From Aliihoeflea sp052435735 (GTDB taxonomy: Bacteria; Pseudomonadota; Alphaproteobacteria; Rhizobiales; Rhizobiaceae): DNA of 64,000 nt. The stretch spans positions 59,194-123,193 of the forward strand of contig JBQVNB010000014.1 in assembly GCA_052435735.1 (NCBI GenBank), in the 5' to 3' direction. A program made the translations under genes and the position numbers. Shown here one piece after another: positions 45,133 to 53,723 of the stretch; the stretch's first letter is position 1; each line of letters starts with the position of its first letter. The notes beneath the pieces are model-generated. The model worked only from the letters and a program-made list of their open reading frames with translations, had not been told where the DNA came from and ran no database searches.

Positions 45133-45755
45133 CTGTTAGGGATATCGCCACGGCAGCAGCCTTCGGCTTCGGGGCATCGGCCGGTCGTGACCTGTGGCGA
45201 TGGCTGAAATACGATACGGCGCAGGCCTTTGCATTTGCCGTGCTCACCGGCGCTCTCACCCTGCCGGCCTTAGCAGGGCGAGGACTCACCGAAGGGCACG
45301 AGCGGGGACTTGCCGGGACGGTGGCGAAGACAATAGTTGGAAACGTCATGCTGTTAGGCCTGGGCGTCGTGCTCGCCTGGGCATGCCTAGTATTGCCGAC
45401 TTGGAACGAAGCAAATCCGGGTGCCGGTTTTGTAGCCGCGTTTGTTTACGCTGTGATCTGGTCCGTATCCATCGCCCTCATCGGTTCGGTGTGGGGACTT
45501 TTCCGACGTCGTCGGCGAAAGCGAGCCTTTGGCGTCGCGCGACAAAACCGTTCATTTCTAGTGAATGCAGGTATCATCCCGACGAAAGCGAAAGACGCGA
45601 CGCATGTCGGCCCCGACGCGGAGCGCTTGCGGCTGCTAGGGAACGACGACGGCAACGTCGTCTTCATGGTCGTCGGCCGACGGTCGAAAAGGGCCTATAT
45701 TTCTATGGATCGGGAAGGCCGGTTTCTCGAATATACGGGTCCTATCTCCGTATAG
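45129..45755 (+). CDS. Unknown membrane protein, partner of previous
   Basis: A 208-residue protein with three or four membrane helices in the first 130 residues, an Arg-rich cytoplasmic stop (RRRRRKRAFG), and a soluble C-terminal domain ending FMVVGRRSKRAYISMDREGRFLEYTGPISV. It starts inside the stop of the previous gene. The pair may form a membrane complex; function unknown. Confidence 0.55.
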   Translation: MTVRDIATAAAFGFGASAGRDLWRWLKYDTAQAFAFAVLTGALTLPALAGRGLTEGHERGLAGTVAKTIVGNVMLLGLGVVLAWACLVLPTWNEANPGAGFVAAFVYAVIWSVSIALIGSVWGLFRRRRRKRAFGVARQNRSFLVNAGIIPTKAKDATHVGPDAERLRLLGNDDGNVVFMVVGRRSKRAYISMDREGRFLEYTGPISV

Positions 45756-45765
45756 CTACTTACGA

Positions 45766-46827
45766 TTACACGCAGTTTCGGAGCGCAGCGCCGATGTGCT
45801 CTGCAGCGCGCTCTGCTTGCATTGGGTAGCGGAACATCCCCATGTACGCCCGCGGAACGTCCGCTTCGATCTCGATCGTTCCAGATGAGGGCAGGGAGGT
45901 TGTATCGAAGCCAGGCAGCTGTATCCGCAGCGTGTATCGACCATTTTCGTGCCGCACGGCTACCTCATCAACCGACGTCTCCTTCCCAAAAACGCTGATC
46001 GAGGTCAGATACTCGGTCGGATCGATGAAGCTTGAACCCTCGTACAGTTCATAGGGCGTCGAAACCATCAACTGAGGCGTTCCAGACTGACCACAAAAGA
46101 CCGTGGCGGTGGTCAGTTCATCCGCCGATTTGGCGAACGCCACGATGCCGTCCCGCCAAGGCTCAATCCGCCATTCACCGATCGATGAGGGATCATATCG
46201 GACTTTCCACTCGCGAATTTCGTCCTCGGTCAGCCAATGCATGCCTGAGGGTGGGACCGAAGACGCTTTCGAGATGAAGCGTGGATCCACACCCATCTCG
46301 AAAGCGTAGTTGATCAGAAGGGACGAAATGATCTGGTTTATCGAGAGATCCAGCGCACTGTAGATCGGTTCGTCCGGACGGGACATCGATACCCCGTCGT
46401 AGAATTGGTGAATGCCCAACTCTCCCGCCTGCAACTCCCGATGCGTGCCGCCGAGAAAGGCAAATGCGCACGCTGACGCGCATCTTCCTGGCGCGCGTTC
46501 AAATTCATAGTAGCCATAATCATCGGCAACGGAGATCCCGATAGCAGTGCCGCTATCGGCTTCACGGATCATGGTACCCATCTCCAGGCCGGCCACGAGA
46601 TTGCCCCCCGGAGAGTTGAAGACGAAAAAGCCACTTCCGTACGTGTCGAGATACTCCCTGAGCTTCGCGGGGGTGTCCTCGGTGATCCTGCCCTCGGCCT
46701 TTGTCCACTCGCACCCTGAGCAGTTGCCGCCTGTGCCGACGAGTTCAAAAGTCATCTCGTCGGCGTGAGCACTACTGACCAGCAGCCCATAGGCCAGCAG
46801 GCCCGTAGCGGCGATAACTTTGATCAT
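45766..46827 (-). CDS. Periplasmic ClpP/crotonase-fold protease-like protein
   Basis: A 353-residue exported protein with a signal peptide (IKVIAATGLLAYGLLVSSAHA). Residues about 60-170 match the periplasmic ClpP-like family (COG3904 type): FFVFNSPGGNLVAGLEMGTMIR, GRCASACAFAFLGGTHRE (catalytic Ser in the SAC motif) and LGIHQFY (catalytic His). The C-terminal half has no recognised fold. It is preceded by an SNase-like gene eight bases upstream on the same strand, giving a two-gene unit of secreted hydrolases. Confidence 0.72.
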   Translation of the reverse strand: MIKVIAATGLLAYGLLVSSAHADEMTFELVGTGGNCSGCEWTKAEGRITEDTPAKLREYLDTYGSGFFVFNSPGGNLVAGLEMGTMIREADSGTAIGISVADDYGYYEFERAPGRCASACAFAFLGGTHRELQAGELGIHQFYDGVSMSRPDEPIYSALDLSINQIISSLLINYAFEMGVDPRFISKASSVPPSGMHWLTEDEIREWKVRYDPSSIGEWRIEPWRDGIVAFAKSADELTTATVFCGQSGTPQLMVSTPYELYEGSSFIDPTEYLTSISVFGKETSVDEVAVRHENGRYTLRIQLPGFDTTSLPSSGTIEIEADVPRAYMGMFRYPMQAERAAEHIGAALRNCV

Positions 46828-46835
46828 TCCCACCC

Positions 46836-47462
46836 TCAGCGCGAGTAATACCCGCCCGAATATTGCTTCCAATCCTCCGCGTGTCCACGCCTGACCATCT
46901 CTGCCGCGATGTCCCGGCCGCCTATGTGGCACTGAGCGACGACGCGATCATAGCTGCGGTCCGACGACCGACCGTCACATGGCGTCCCGTGTCCGACGAT
47001 CTTGCACGACACCGACCTGCCTGACACAAGTCGCGTCATTTCCTCCCGCGCTCGGCGTCCGGCTGCCGTATTCTTCTCCGGCGCGTCGATGCCGCAAATC
47101 CTGATCCGCTGCCCGCTGACGCTGAACGTGTCACCGTCGGCGATCCGCTCGACGCGGCCGGAGATAGTTCCGGGGCCGCCGCGGCGTGGTTCGGAGGCGG
47201 TAGAGGATGGTTCGCCGATGGAGATGATCGAAGGCGAGGGTGTGATGTCGAGAGACTGTGCGGTAAAGGGCTGCCTCGCCACGGCTGCCGATGATGGGGA
47301 AGGCCAGGCGATGGCTTCGCTGGCGCGGGTGACGATCTCCGGACCCTGGTTCGCGGCGAAGAAGCCGATAGCGGCAGCAACAGCGACCGTCGAGAGCCGG
47401 GGCATGCCGGATCGCTTTCTTCTGCTGCTTTTTCGGTGACGGTCGTACTTGTAGACGCCCAT
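46836..47462 (-). CDS. Membrane-anchored SNase-like thermonuclease
   Basis: A 208-residue protein with an N-terminal anchor (STVAVAAAIGFFAANQ), a Pro/Ser linker, and a C-terminal staphylococcal-nuclease-like domain: GRVERIADGDTFSVSGQRIRICGIDAPEKNT with the Ca/catalytic Asp and Arg positions, and a shortened rest with SYDRVVAQCHIGGRDIAAEMVRRGHAED. GGAGG five bases before ATG 47462 decides the start. Such anchored nucleases act in the periplasm. It is the first gene of a pair with the ClpP-like protein. Confidence 0.8.
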   Translation of the reverse strand: MGVYKYDRHRKSSRRKRSGMPRLSTVAVAAAIGFFAANQGPEIVTRASEAIAWPSPSSAAVARQPFTAQSLDITPSPSIISIGEPSSTASEPRRGGPGTISGRVERIADGDTFSVSGQRIRICGIDAPEKNTAAGRRAREEMTRLVSGRSVSCKIVGHGTPCDGRSSDRSYDRVVAQCHIGGRDIAAEMVRRGHAEDWKQYSGGYYSR

Positions 47463-47540
47463 AGCCCCCTCCATTCCATCAGCCATCATATCGTGAAGGT
47501 GTAAACGTCGGCTTCGGGCGATCGCTAAAAACATATGATC

Positions 47541-47616
47541 CGCCGGCGAACTTGCGTCAGGCGCTCCCAAGACCAATTCTTGTTGAAGGCCCGAAAAACG
47601 GTGCGAAACAGGGAGA
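47541..47616 (+). promoter_or_regulatory. Hairpin/RBS cassette, weak copy
   Basis: CGCCGGCG at 47541-47548 followed by CAGGGAGA at 47609-47616 and a second CAGGGG just before ATG 47624. The hairpin partner is missing, so this is a degenerate relative of the cassette. Confidence 0.4.
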
Positions 47617-47623
47617 CAGGGGA

Positions 47624-47971
47624 ATGACGATCACGCCAGCCACGGTTCCGACCGAGCGTTATGAAATATTCATCGCGGGCGACCTCGCGCAGGCGAAGCA
47701 GGTATGCCGCGAGTACTGTTTCGACGAGGGCTTCTGCGTCACGATTGAGCCGACGACCTATATCTACAAGGGCGGTGAGGAGTCGGGCGTCCGGATCGGC
47801 CTCATAAACTACGCGCGGTACCCGTCACGCCCCGGCGAACTCCATGCTCATGCGAAGGCGCTGGCAGATATTCTCATGCGGCGTCTCTGTCAGCACTCGT
47901 ACAGCATCGTCAGTCCGGAGACGTCCGAGTGGTACTCGAGAAGGACCCCGAATGTGAAGGAGGCTGCATGA
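47624..47971 (+). CDS. Hypothetical protein
   Basis: A 115-residue protein, compact alpha/beta in appearance (ERYEIFIAGDLAQAKQVCREYCFDEGFCVTIEPTTYIYKGGEESGVRIGLINYARYP). The pattern around IFIAGDLAQAKQ...TYIYKGGEE resembles small phage or plasmid proteins of unknown role. ATG 47624 follows CAGGGGA. It overlaps the next tiny gene by ATGA. Confidence 0.62.
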   Translation: MTITPATVPTERYEIFIAGDLAQAKQVCREYCFDEGFCVTIEPTTYIYKGGEESGVRIGLINYARYPSRPGELHAHAKALADILMRRLCQHSYSIVSPETSEWYSRRTPNVKEAA

Positions 47972-48087
47972 TGGACCTCGTCATGGACCTCATCTTCACC
48001 CCGCAGGGCGTCGCCGTTTACGGGGAACTGACGGCCATCGGCCTGGCGACGTTCGTGTTGTGGGACGAGCGACGGAAGCAGGGTTAG
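47968..48087 (+). CDS. Tiny hydrophobic protein
   Basis: A 39-residue product (MMDLVMDLIFTPQGVAVYGE... ending WDERRKQG) with one hydrophobic stretch (LTAIGLATFVLW) and a charged tail. AAGGAGG four bases before the ATG and the ATGA overlap with the upstream gene support translation. Possibly a small membrane peptide; function unknown. Confidence 0.55.
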   Translation: MMDLVMDLIFTPQGVAVYGELTAIGLATFVLWDERRKQG

Positions 48088-48545
48088 GCTGCTGCCGATC
48101 TGCAACGCCTGCCCGCCGGCTGGTCGGCTGTGTGTCTATTATCTGGACACCTGGCAGAATCGCGGGATACAACCGGAATAAGAAAGACCCCGGGTTTTGG
48201 AGACCCAGGGCCTTGTCGCCGAGCCCTTGTGGAGGGGGTTCGGCCGCTGCTCGCTCGAAGGGGTCTCGATTGGACGTCGTCCCCTTCGGCGATCTCTTGG
48301 CGGGCTAGATCGGCAGTCCGCCTGATGCACTCTGTTTACCTTGGTTAAGTTTGAGCTAACAACACTAAATATAGTGTTTACGCTCAAATAATCCGAACCG
48401 AAGGCACAGAATAATTTGCGCTGTCCCCTTCTAAGAACGCGACTCGTTCATTCCGGTCAAGGGATCGTTTACGATCGTTAGCCGACCGCTAGATATTGTG
48501 GGGAGTGGTGTGGATAGCGGGGAGGGGAAAGCAAATCTTCCATTT
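48088..48545. other. Intergenic region with hairpins and an operator-like palindrome
   Basis: No gene is supported in these 458 bases. The left half is GC-rich with a cassette-like CCCGCCGGCTGGTCGG at 48106-48121 and a GGGTTTTGGAGACCC hairpin near 48190. The right half is AT-rich and has AACACTA-AATA-TAGTGTT at 48361-48378. An untranslated RNA cannot be excluded. Confidence 0.4.
48361..48378. promoter_or_regulatory. Operator-like inverted repeat
   Basis: Arms AACACTA and TAGTGTT with a 4-base spacer in an AT-rich block, a typical size for a dimeric repressor site. No adjacent start codon decides which gene it serves. Confidence 0.45.
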
Positions 48546-49613
48546 TCAGAGCCCTCGACCTGCGAGGATGGCGACGACGGCAACCGCAGAAGACGTAGCT
48601 TCCAAGCAAAGAGCAGCCAGTTGCCGGGTTGCGGTGCGCCGGTGCTGGAGATTCACAGCTAGGTCCAACGAGGCCTTGGTGTGGGCGCGGATCTCCTTGT
48701 TGTTTCCGCCTGGCATTTCATGGTGAAGCCAAGCGTCCAATAGGCGGCGCGCATCCGTCCTGCTGATAAGCACGCCTTTGTCGTCGGAGGCGGGATGCAC
48801 CCCGGGATCGTGCACTGCTTGCGCCAGCGAAATAAGGACCTCCCGGCAGAGCAGGCCAACTACTTGCCAATCCTCCTCCGCTGATGCCGCATCATAGCGC
48901 TGTCGCGCTTTGGCCAGCGAACGATCGACCCGGTCCCAGCCAGTAGGTTCGCGTTCCGCCACTACGCCAATGGCATAGATCTTCGCTATCGAGGCGGCCA
49001 TCGGTGACGCGAAGAGATTGCGCACGTATTGTCTGCGTTGTGCCCAGCTATCAAGGCCTTCCGACTTCCAATAGTGGAACCAATCCCAGAGGCTTCCGTG
49101 TGGATTTTCATAAGTGATCCCGGCGGCCGCGCAAAGCTCCATAAGCCGCGCTTGGCGCGCCATGTAGTAGTCGTCGACCTCTTGAATGTTTTTTTCGCCA
49201 GTAGCGACCGCGATCATCATTGCGCGATGGATGATGAGTTCCGGAAGAAGGGTGGCTTGTCCTTCGACGGCATCCCCGGCTTCCCGGATATCTATGTCGT
49301 CTGCAGCCTGTAGGTCGTGCTGCTTGCTCACCACAGCCTCGGCGATCCGTTTACGATCGTGCCGGGGAAGAGCATGCAGCGCTTCGGCAAATGGGTAGGG
49401 AGCTCTGACTTCGACAAACGGTTCTTGAGACCACGCTCCCTGTCGAAGTCCATACTCGATCCACGCATGTGCCAGCAGCGCTGCAAGATCTGAGCGTCTT
49501 AAATGTTCGAGAAACACCCTCGCGGTTTCGCCGTCACTTGAATACATGTCAGAAGTTGATGTGAAGGTGTTCCCGACTGCAAGCCATGAATTTTGTATTT
49601 CACAGGTAGGCAT
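48546..49613 (-). CDS. Unknown protein with HEPN-like C-terminal domain, possible defence
   Basis: A 355-residue protein. Residues about 235-345 (VGLLCREVLISLAQAVHDPGVHP...DARRLLDAWLHHEMPGGNNKEIRAHTKASLDLAVNLQHRRTATRQLAALCLEATSSAVAVVAI) form a helical domain of a type seen at the end of several defence-associated proteins; the R-x-H and LQHRRT residues recall HEPN-type modules, but this is a weak, memory-based match. The N-terminal part is unassigned. The start at 49613 has AGGA at good spacing; M 49547 is an alternative. It is divergent from a PIN nuclease gene, 51 bases apart. Confidence 0.5.
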   Translation of the reverse strand: MPTCEIQNSWLAVGNTFTSTSDMYSSDGETARVFLEHLRRSDLAALLAHAWIEYGLRQGAWSQEPFVEVRAPYPFAEALHALPRHDRKRIAEAVVSKQHDLQAADDIDIREAGDAVEGQATLLPELIIHRAMMIAVATGEKNIQEVDDYYMARQARLMELCAAAGITYENPHGSLWDWFHYWKSEGLDSWAQRRQYVRNLFASPMAASIAKIYAIGVVAEREPTGWDRVDRSLAKARQRYDAASAEEDWQVVGLLCREVLISLAQAVHDPGVHPASDDKGVLISRTDARRLLDAWLHHEMPGGNNKEIRAHTKASLDLAVNLQHRRTATRQLAALCLEATSSAVAVVAILAGRGL

Positions 49614-49664
49614 CGACGCCGTCCTGGACGATAGTCCCTGACGGTTGAGGCGGGCGACGGCGAC

Positions 49665-50717
49665 ATGGCAGGTACATCTTCAGCGAGCGGGCTTCTGACG
49701 CGGCACATTCTGATCGACACTTCGATCTATCAAGCTGCCAGAATGGATCTGCGGTCGAGAGCCTTTGAGCAACTGCGCGTATATGTGAAGGACTTCGGGT
49801 TAGTCGTTCACTATGACGACGTGATTAAGCTGGAGTGCGAGCGCCGGATCGCGCAGAGGGCTCAGGAACTCGCCAAAGCGCACAAAGCCTTCTTGAAGGA
49901 GTGCAAGAGCTGGAACTATGCCCTCGCGCCAAGCAAGGTCCAAGTGCCGGAGACGCTGGCGAGCGAACGCGTCATAGCCCACGCGCAGATCGGTTTCTTT
50001 TCCCATTTGAGACGGGCCTTCAGTGCCAGGCATCAACAGCATCGCATTTCGATGGATGCAATACTTACCCGGTATCGCGAGCGGCATCCCCCTTTTGACG
50101 TTCACGGATCGAAAGAGTTTCCCGATGCGCTGATTATAGAAGGCGCTGTTCTCTGGACCAGAGCAAACGGTGAGAAGCTGTACGTCGTCACCGCAGACAA
50201 GCGGATGCGAGCGGCTGCGGAGTATCACGAGGACTTAGTGCCTCTCTCGTCACTCGACGAGCTGTTGCAGATACTTACCACCGAACGGGATCCAGCCGTT
50301 CAACAGGAGGTCGAAACGTACCTCGATGCCGAAGATTTTTACGCTCAGCTGGAGAGAGCAATCGACGATGATCTCCAGATAAAGCTTAGCGAAGATGGGG
50401 TGAGTTATTACGGCAGCTATCAGACGGGTGGCGCGTCGTCGGTCGAGTTGATGCAGGTCGAAAGTTTCGGACCCTGCCGAATTGTCGGCTTTGATAAAGA
50501 AACGGTCACTTGCGTCGCTCCGCTCACGTTCCGCTTTGAGATCGTAGGAGAATTCGAGTGGACGATGGGCGATGACGACGAGGATCGATGGGGTTCGATG
50601 GAGCGGACCTATGACGCCACCGACTACAATCGAACTCAGATTGTTTTCAATCGCGGCGATGGATCGATCAGGTCAGCGACCTTGCTGGATGTCGTGGAGT
50701 TTGGTGACCCTTCCTAG
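49665..50717 (+). CDS. PIN-like domain (DUF4935) ribonuclease
   Basis: A 350-residue protein. The N-terminal 190 residues match the DUF4935 PIN-like fold: HILIDTSIYQAARMDLRSRAFEQLRVYVKDFGLVVHYDDVIKLECERRI, then EFPDALIIEGAVLW and LYVVTADKRM, giving Asp/Glu/Asp/Asp active-site positions. The remaining 150 residues form an unassigned beta-rich domain. Such proteins are common in defence islands, and this one lies between an unknown divergent gene and HrgA. Confidence 0.75.
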   Translation: MAGTSSASGLLTRHILIDTSIYQAARMDLRSRAFEQLRVYVKDFGLVVHYDDVIKLECERRIAQRAQELAKAHKAFLKECKSWNYALAPSKVQVPETLASERVIAHAQIGFFSHLRRAFSARHQQHRISMDAILTRYRERHPPFDVHGSKEFPDALIIEGAVLWTRANGEKLYVVTADKRMRAAAEYHEDLVPLSSLDELLQILTTERDPAVQQEVETYLDAEDFYAQLERAIDDDLQIKLSEDGVSYYGSYQTGGASSVELMQVESFGPCRIVGFDKETVTCVAPLTFRFEIVGEFEWTMGDDDEDRWGSMERTYDATDYNRTQIVFNRGDGSIRSATLLDVVEFGDPS

Positions 50718-50867
50718 GATGCACGTAGACTAAGCCGGACCCTGATGGCGACCGGAATATTGCTCGTAGTCTTCCTGTTGTTTTCCGATGGCGGTTAATC
50801 GTTCGCATCCGGGGCACAATAGCCGCCGGTTGCGTAGCGCATAACTGAATTCCGCCGAGAAGATCGC

Positions 50868-51830
50868 TCACATGTCACCCGTTTGGAAGAACTGTCGGAC
50901 CCGTTTCATGAACGCTCGAAAATCCTTGTTCTCAACGGCGAGGCGGCTGCACATCGCCCATTCCAGCACAGGCCGCTCTCTAGCTGGTACGATGACCTGG
51001 CTCTCGGAAGGGTTCTCCTCGTCGAGCTTGATGAGTCCGATCCCATGCATGGCGTATAGGATGCGGAGCTCCTTTAGGGTTTCGGATCCCTCGAAATTGG
51101 CAGCCACCAGATATCCGAAGTTTGCCCAGGATGAATTCGATACTGCTTGAAAGTAGGTCTCTCTGGCGTTTGATCGGTTGATCAGGAGTTTTACCTCGAA
51201 AGACCAGAGACGGATGCGGGTGTCTCTGCTTTCCCGCATTGCGGTCACGACCTCCGGATGGAGCCCGTCGGTAAGGTTTTCCATTGCGACAACGTCGGGG
51301 AACAACCATCTATTGCCGCCGGACCCGTAGGCGTTCGACGACCTCTTCTCGTCGATCCTGTGGCCCCGCAGGTTGTACTCGGTTTCAAGGAACTCGACGA
51401 GGAGCGGGTAAAGGTCGTGCTCGCTGCGCCGGGCGACGATTTTCTTGTCGATCACGACGGGCTCAGCCGTCTCAAGGGATTCTTCGACGGGGGATGCGTA
51501 TTCTATGAAGGGATCGCCCCCGCCTTCTATCTCCGCGACCTCTTCGGCTTCGGAGCGATCCGACCAGTAATATAGCCGCGGGCGGACGCCGTCGGTCGTG
51601 CGCAGTTGCGGAAGCTGCTTCTCCCAAATTGGCCTATTTGCCCCGATCTCGGCGACGATCTGGTTGAGCAGTTGCGCCTGATTATGAAGCGACGCGCTCT
51701 TTTCCATCTTAGCAGCCGCCGCTTCAGGATAGGTTTCAACCACCCAAACGGCGATGTCTCTCGCCTTGAAACGCTTTTCAGGGTTCGCCGAAAGAAGCTC
51801 GACGACCCTGTTCTTAAGATCAAACTTCAC
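50868..51830 (-). CDS. hrgA: HrgA-family protein: HARE-HTH plus PD-(D/E)XK nuclease
   Basis: A 320-residue protein matching HrgA (COG2958), known from the Helicobacter pylori hpyIII restriction locus. Residues 1-75 (NRVVELLSANPEKRFKARDIAVWVVETYP) are the HARE-type winged helix; residues about 140-290 are nuclease-like: RIDEKRSS, GGNRWLFPDVVAMENL and RLWSFEVKLLINRSNARETYFQAVSNSSWANFGYLVA, with the PD...E-x-K core. It converges on the PIN gene with 150 bases between. HrgA probably acts on DNA in defence; exact role unknown. Confidence 0.85.
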   Translation of the reverse strand: MKFDLKNRVVELLSANPEKRFKARDIAVWVVETYPEAAAAKMEKSASLHNQAQLLNQIVAEIGANRPIWEKQLPQLRTTDGVRPRLYYWSDRSEAEEVAEIEGGGDPFIEYASPVEESLETAEPVVIDKKIVARRSEHDLYPLLVEFLETEYNLRGHRIDEKRSSNAYGSGGNRWLFPDVVAMENLTDGLHPEVVTAMRESRDTRIRLWSFEVKLLINRSNARETYFQAVSNSSWANFGYLVAANFEGSETLKELRILYAMHGIGLIKLDEENPSESQVIVPARERPVLEWAMCSRLAVENKDFRAFMKRVRQFFQTGDM

Positions 51831-51908
51831 AATCTACCCACCCGATGAATCCCTTGGGCGAAGCATAGGGAAGACTTGCTCAGCGTCCATAGAATCTTTG
51901 CATCCACC

Positions 51909-51989
51909 CGCCGGCGGTTTGCCGTTCGCATCCTCGGAACGCATCCTTGTAGTCGAACAACGCGTGGAAGCGGTGCCGGGCAGGGGAGA
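51909..51989 (+). promoter_or_regulatory. Repeated hairpin/RBS cassette, copy 3
   Basis: CGCCGGCGGTTTG at 51909-51921, identical in 13 bases to copies 1 and 2, then CAGGGGAGA at 51981-51989 before ATG 51995. The second hairpin arm is not conserved. Confidence 0.6.
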
Positions 51990-51994
51990 TCGGG

Positions 51995-52249
51995 ATGGAC
52001 TGTTATCACGTGACGCACGGAGCATACGAAGAAGCTCTCGTTCAGCTGTGGGCCATGAACTCTAAAAGTCTCGGGGCGAGTCTGCGGAGCCGTGGCGCTC
52101 CAGGTTGGCTCATCGAGCTTGCGGAGATCCCGGCAAAGGCTGCTGACCGACGTAGAGAAGCTACTCTCTCCATTTTGCCAACCTCATCCCATTCCGTTGA
52201 CGTTATGGACTCCGAAGAGAATGCTATTCCAACGCGTCAACGCATTTGA
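51995..52249 (+). CDS. Hypothetical small protein
   Basis: An 84-residue protein (MDCYHVTHGAYEEALVQLW...) of no recognised family, preceded by cassette copy 3. The first 45 residues look like a folded helical start; the rest is polar. A weak terminator lies about 55 bases downstream. It is accepted mainly because of the shared upstream cassette. Confidence 0.5.
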   Translation: MDCYHVTHGAYEEALVQLWAMNSKSLGASLRSRGAPGWLIELAEIPAKAADRRREATLSILPTSSHSVDVMDSEENAIPTRQRI

Positions 52250-52305
52250 CCCGCCGGGGACCCTGGAGACCCTGAAGGGATGCGGGTAATTCCCGACCGC
52301 ACGCG

Positions 52306-52329
52306 ATCTCTCCATGAGATTTTTTTTTT
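52306..52329 (+). terminator. Probable weak terminator
   Basis: Short stem ATCTC/GAGAT followed by a run of ten T. The T tract is strong, the stem short. Confidence 0.5.
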
Positions 52330-52422
52330 CTAATCGTTCAACATCAGCACCCCTGAGCCCCGAATTGAATCTTGCAGGCGCGCCCGGCTTTCTGATCCCA
52401 GAGTTTTCACGGGATTGAACGA

Positions 52423-52716
52423 ATGCCAGGACGGAAAGCGAAGCCCACATCGGTGCGGAAAATCGAGGACGAAACCGAGATTTCGTCAGCATCCCCCGAT
52501 GATGTCTCCGCACCTCTGACTAAACGCGAGGCTGCGAAGGCCAGGTGCGTGTCGCTCAAGCAGGCGGCCGCTCTGATCAACCGCGACCGCAACACCCTGA
52601 TGAAATATCTCGACCAAGGCATGCCGTTCGTCGAGAAAGCCGACCGCGCTCGCGGTGTCTCGTGGATGACCGCTTCTCCGATAGCCGTGGCTATCCTTGG
52701 GGCGCGTCCGCGATGA
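52423..52716 (+). pseudogene. Phage small terminase (Nu1-like), 3'-truncated
   Basis: A 97-residue product. Residues about 40-85 match the Nu1/small terminase helix-turn-helix: CVSLKQAAALINRDRNTLMKYLDQGMPFVEKADRARGVSWM. After this the sequence departs from the family and stops 30 residues short of where a full protein would continue. The same DNA in the +2 frame already reads as the portal protein, so the gene appears cut by a deletion that joined it to the portal. Confidence 0.62.
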
Positions 52717-53723
52717 ACGGCGTGGAGCGCCTCCGGACATATGACGACGCCGAACTCGAGCGGAAGATCGGTCAGTCCTCCCACGGCGGCATATACAAGA
52801 AGCCCCGGCTGGCTGGAGACGAGGACTCGGTCTTCGACGAGGACGAGCAAGGTGCGGAGATCTTCCAAGCCATGCAGCCTGGCGAATGGCTGCAGGTGCC
52901 GGAGGGCTGGGACGTCGAGTTCTCGCAGCCCTCGCAGACCGACGCGAACTACGCGCTCTTCCGTCGCGAAGGTCTCGCCGGCCTTTCCGTCGCCCTCGGC
53001 CTCGCCGTCGAGATGGTGACGCTCAACTTCGAGAAAGTCGGCAACGAGCGAATCTATCGCGCGATCATGATCGAGGTCTGGCGGCATATCGAGAGCCTCC
53101 AGTTCCACATGTTCGTTCAGCAGATGTGCGAGCCGGTGTGGAAACGATTCGTCGCCGCCGCTTACGAAGGCGGGGTGTGGAAGCCGGCCGACGGCCTCGA
53201 CATTGAGGACTACTACGACGTGGAGTGGATGGTTCCCAAGCGCGAGCACATCCATCCGGAACAAGAGATCAACGCGATCGTCAAAAAGATCCAAGCAGGC
53301 GTCCTGAGCCGGAAGCGCGCCGTCAACGCCGAAGGCGAAGACGTCGACGTCATCGACGCCGAGAACGCGGTCGACCGCGCCGCCGCCGAAAAGCTGGGCA
53401 TGACGTATTCCGTGTACCTGCCCCCAGCGGCCGCCCCTGCGCAGTCGCCGGAAGCGGGGGTAGGTGACAACCCCGTCGTGACCCGGTCGCTGGTCGACGC
53501 CGTTGCCGACTACGGCGTCGCGGTCCGTGCCGGGGCCATCACGCCGCAGATCGAGGACGAGGAAGCGTTCCGGAAAGCCCTGACCTTGCCTTCGATGTCG
53601 TCGTCGGTGACGGCTCTCTGGCACGATCAGCACGGGTACCGCGCGCCCACGCTCGCGCGGCCGGGCGGCGAGATGCCGTTCGGCGGGGCGGGGGCGGGCG
53701 AAATCGGCGAGGAGGCGGGCTGA
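52713..53723 (+). pseudogene. Phage portal protein, C-terminal part only
   Basis: A lambda-type (HK022/lambda B family) portal remnant of about 336 residues from ATG 52713. QPGEWLQVPEGWDVEFSQPSQTDANYALFRREGLAGLSVALGLAVEMVTLNFEKV and MFVQQMCEPVWKRF...VWKPADGLDIEDYYDVEWMVPKREHIHPEQEINAIVKKIQAGVLSRK are family hallmarks, given here in pieces. The upstream frame (SRGYPWGASAMNGVERL...YDDAELERKI) continues the similarity a little beyond the ATG. The N-terminal half, normally some 200 residues, is missing. Confidence 0.78.

Noticed and set aside
50745..50798. 17-codon hydrophobic peptide between the PIN and hrgA genes
   Set aside because: No ribosome-binding site and no coupling; easily random.
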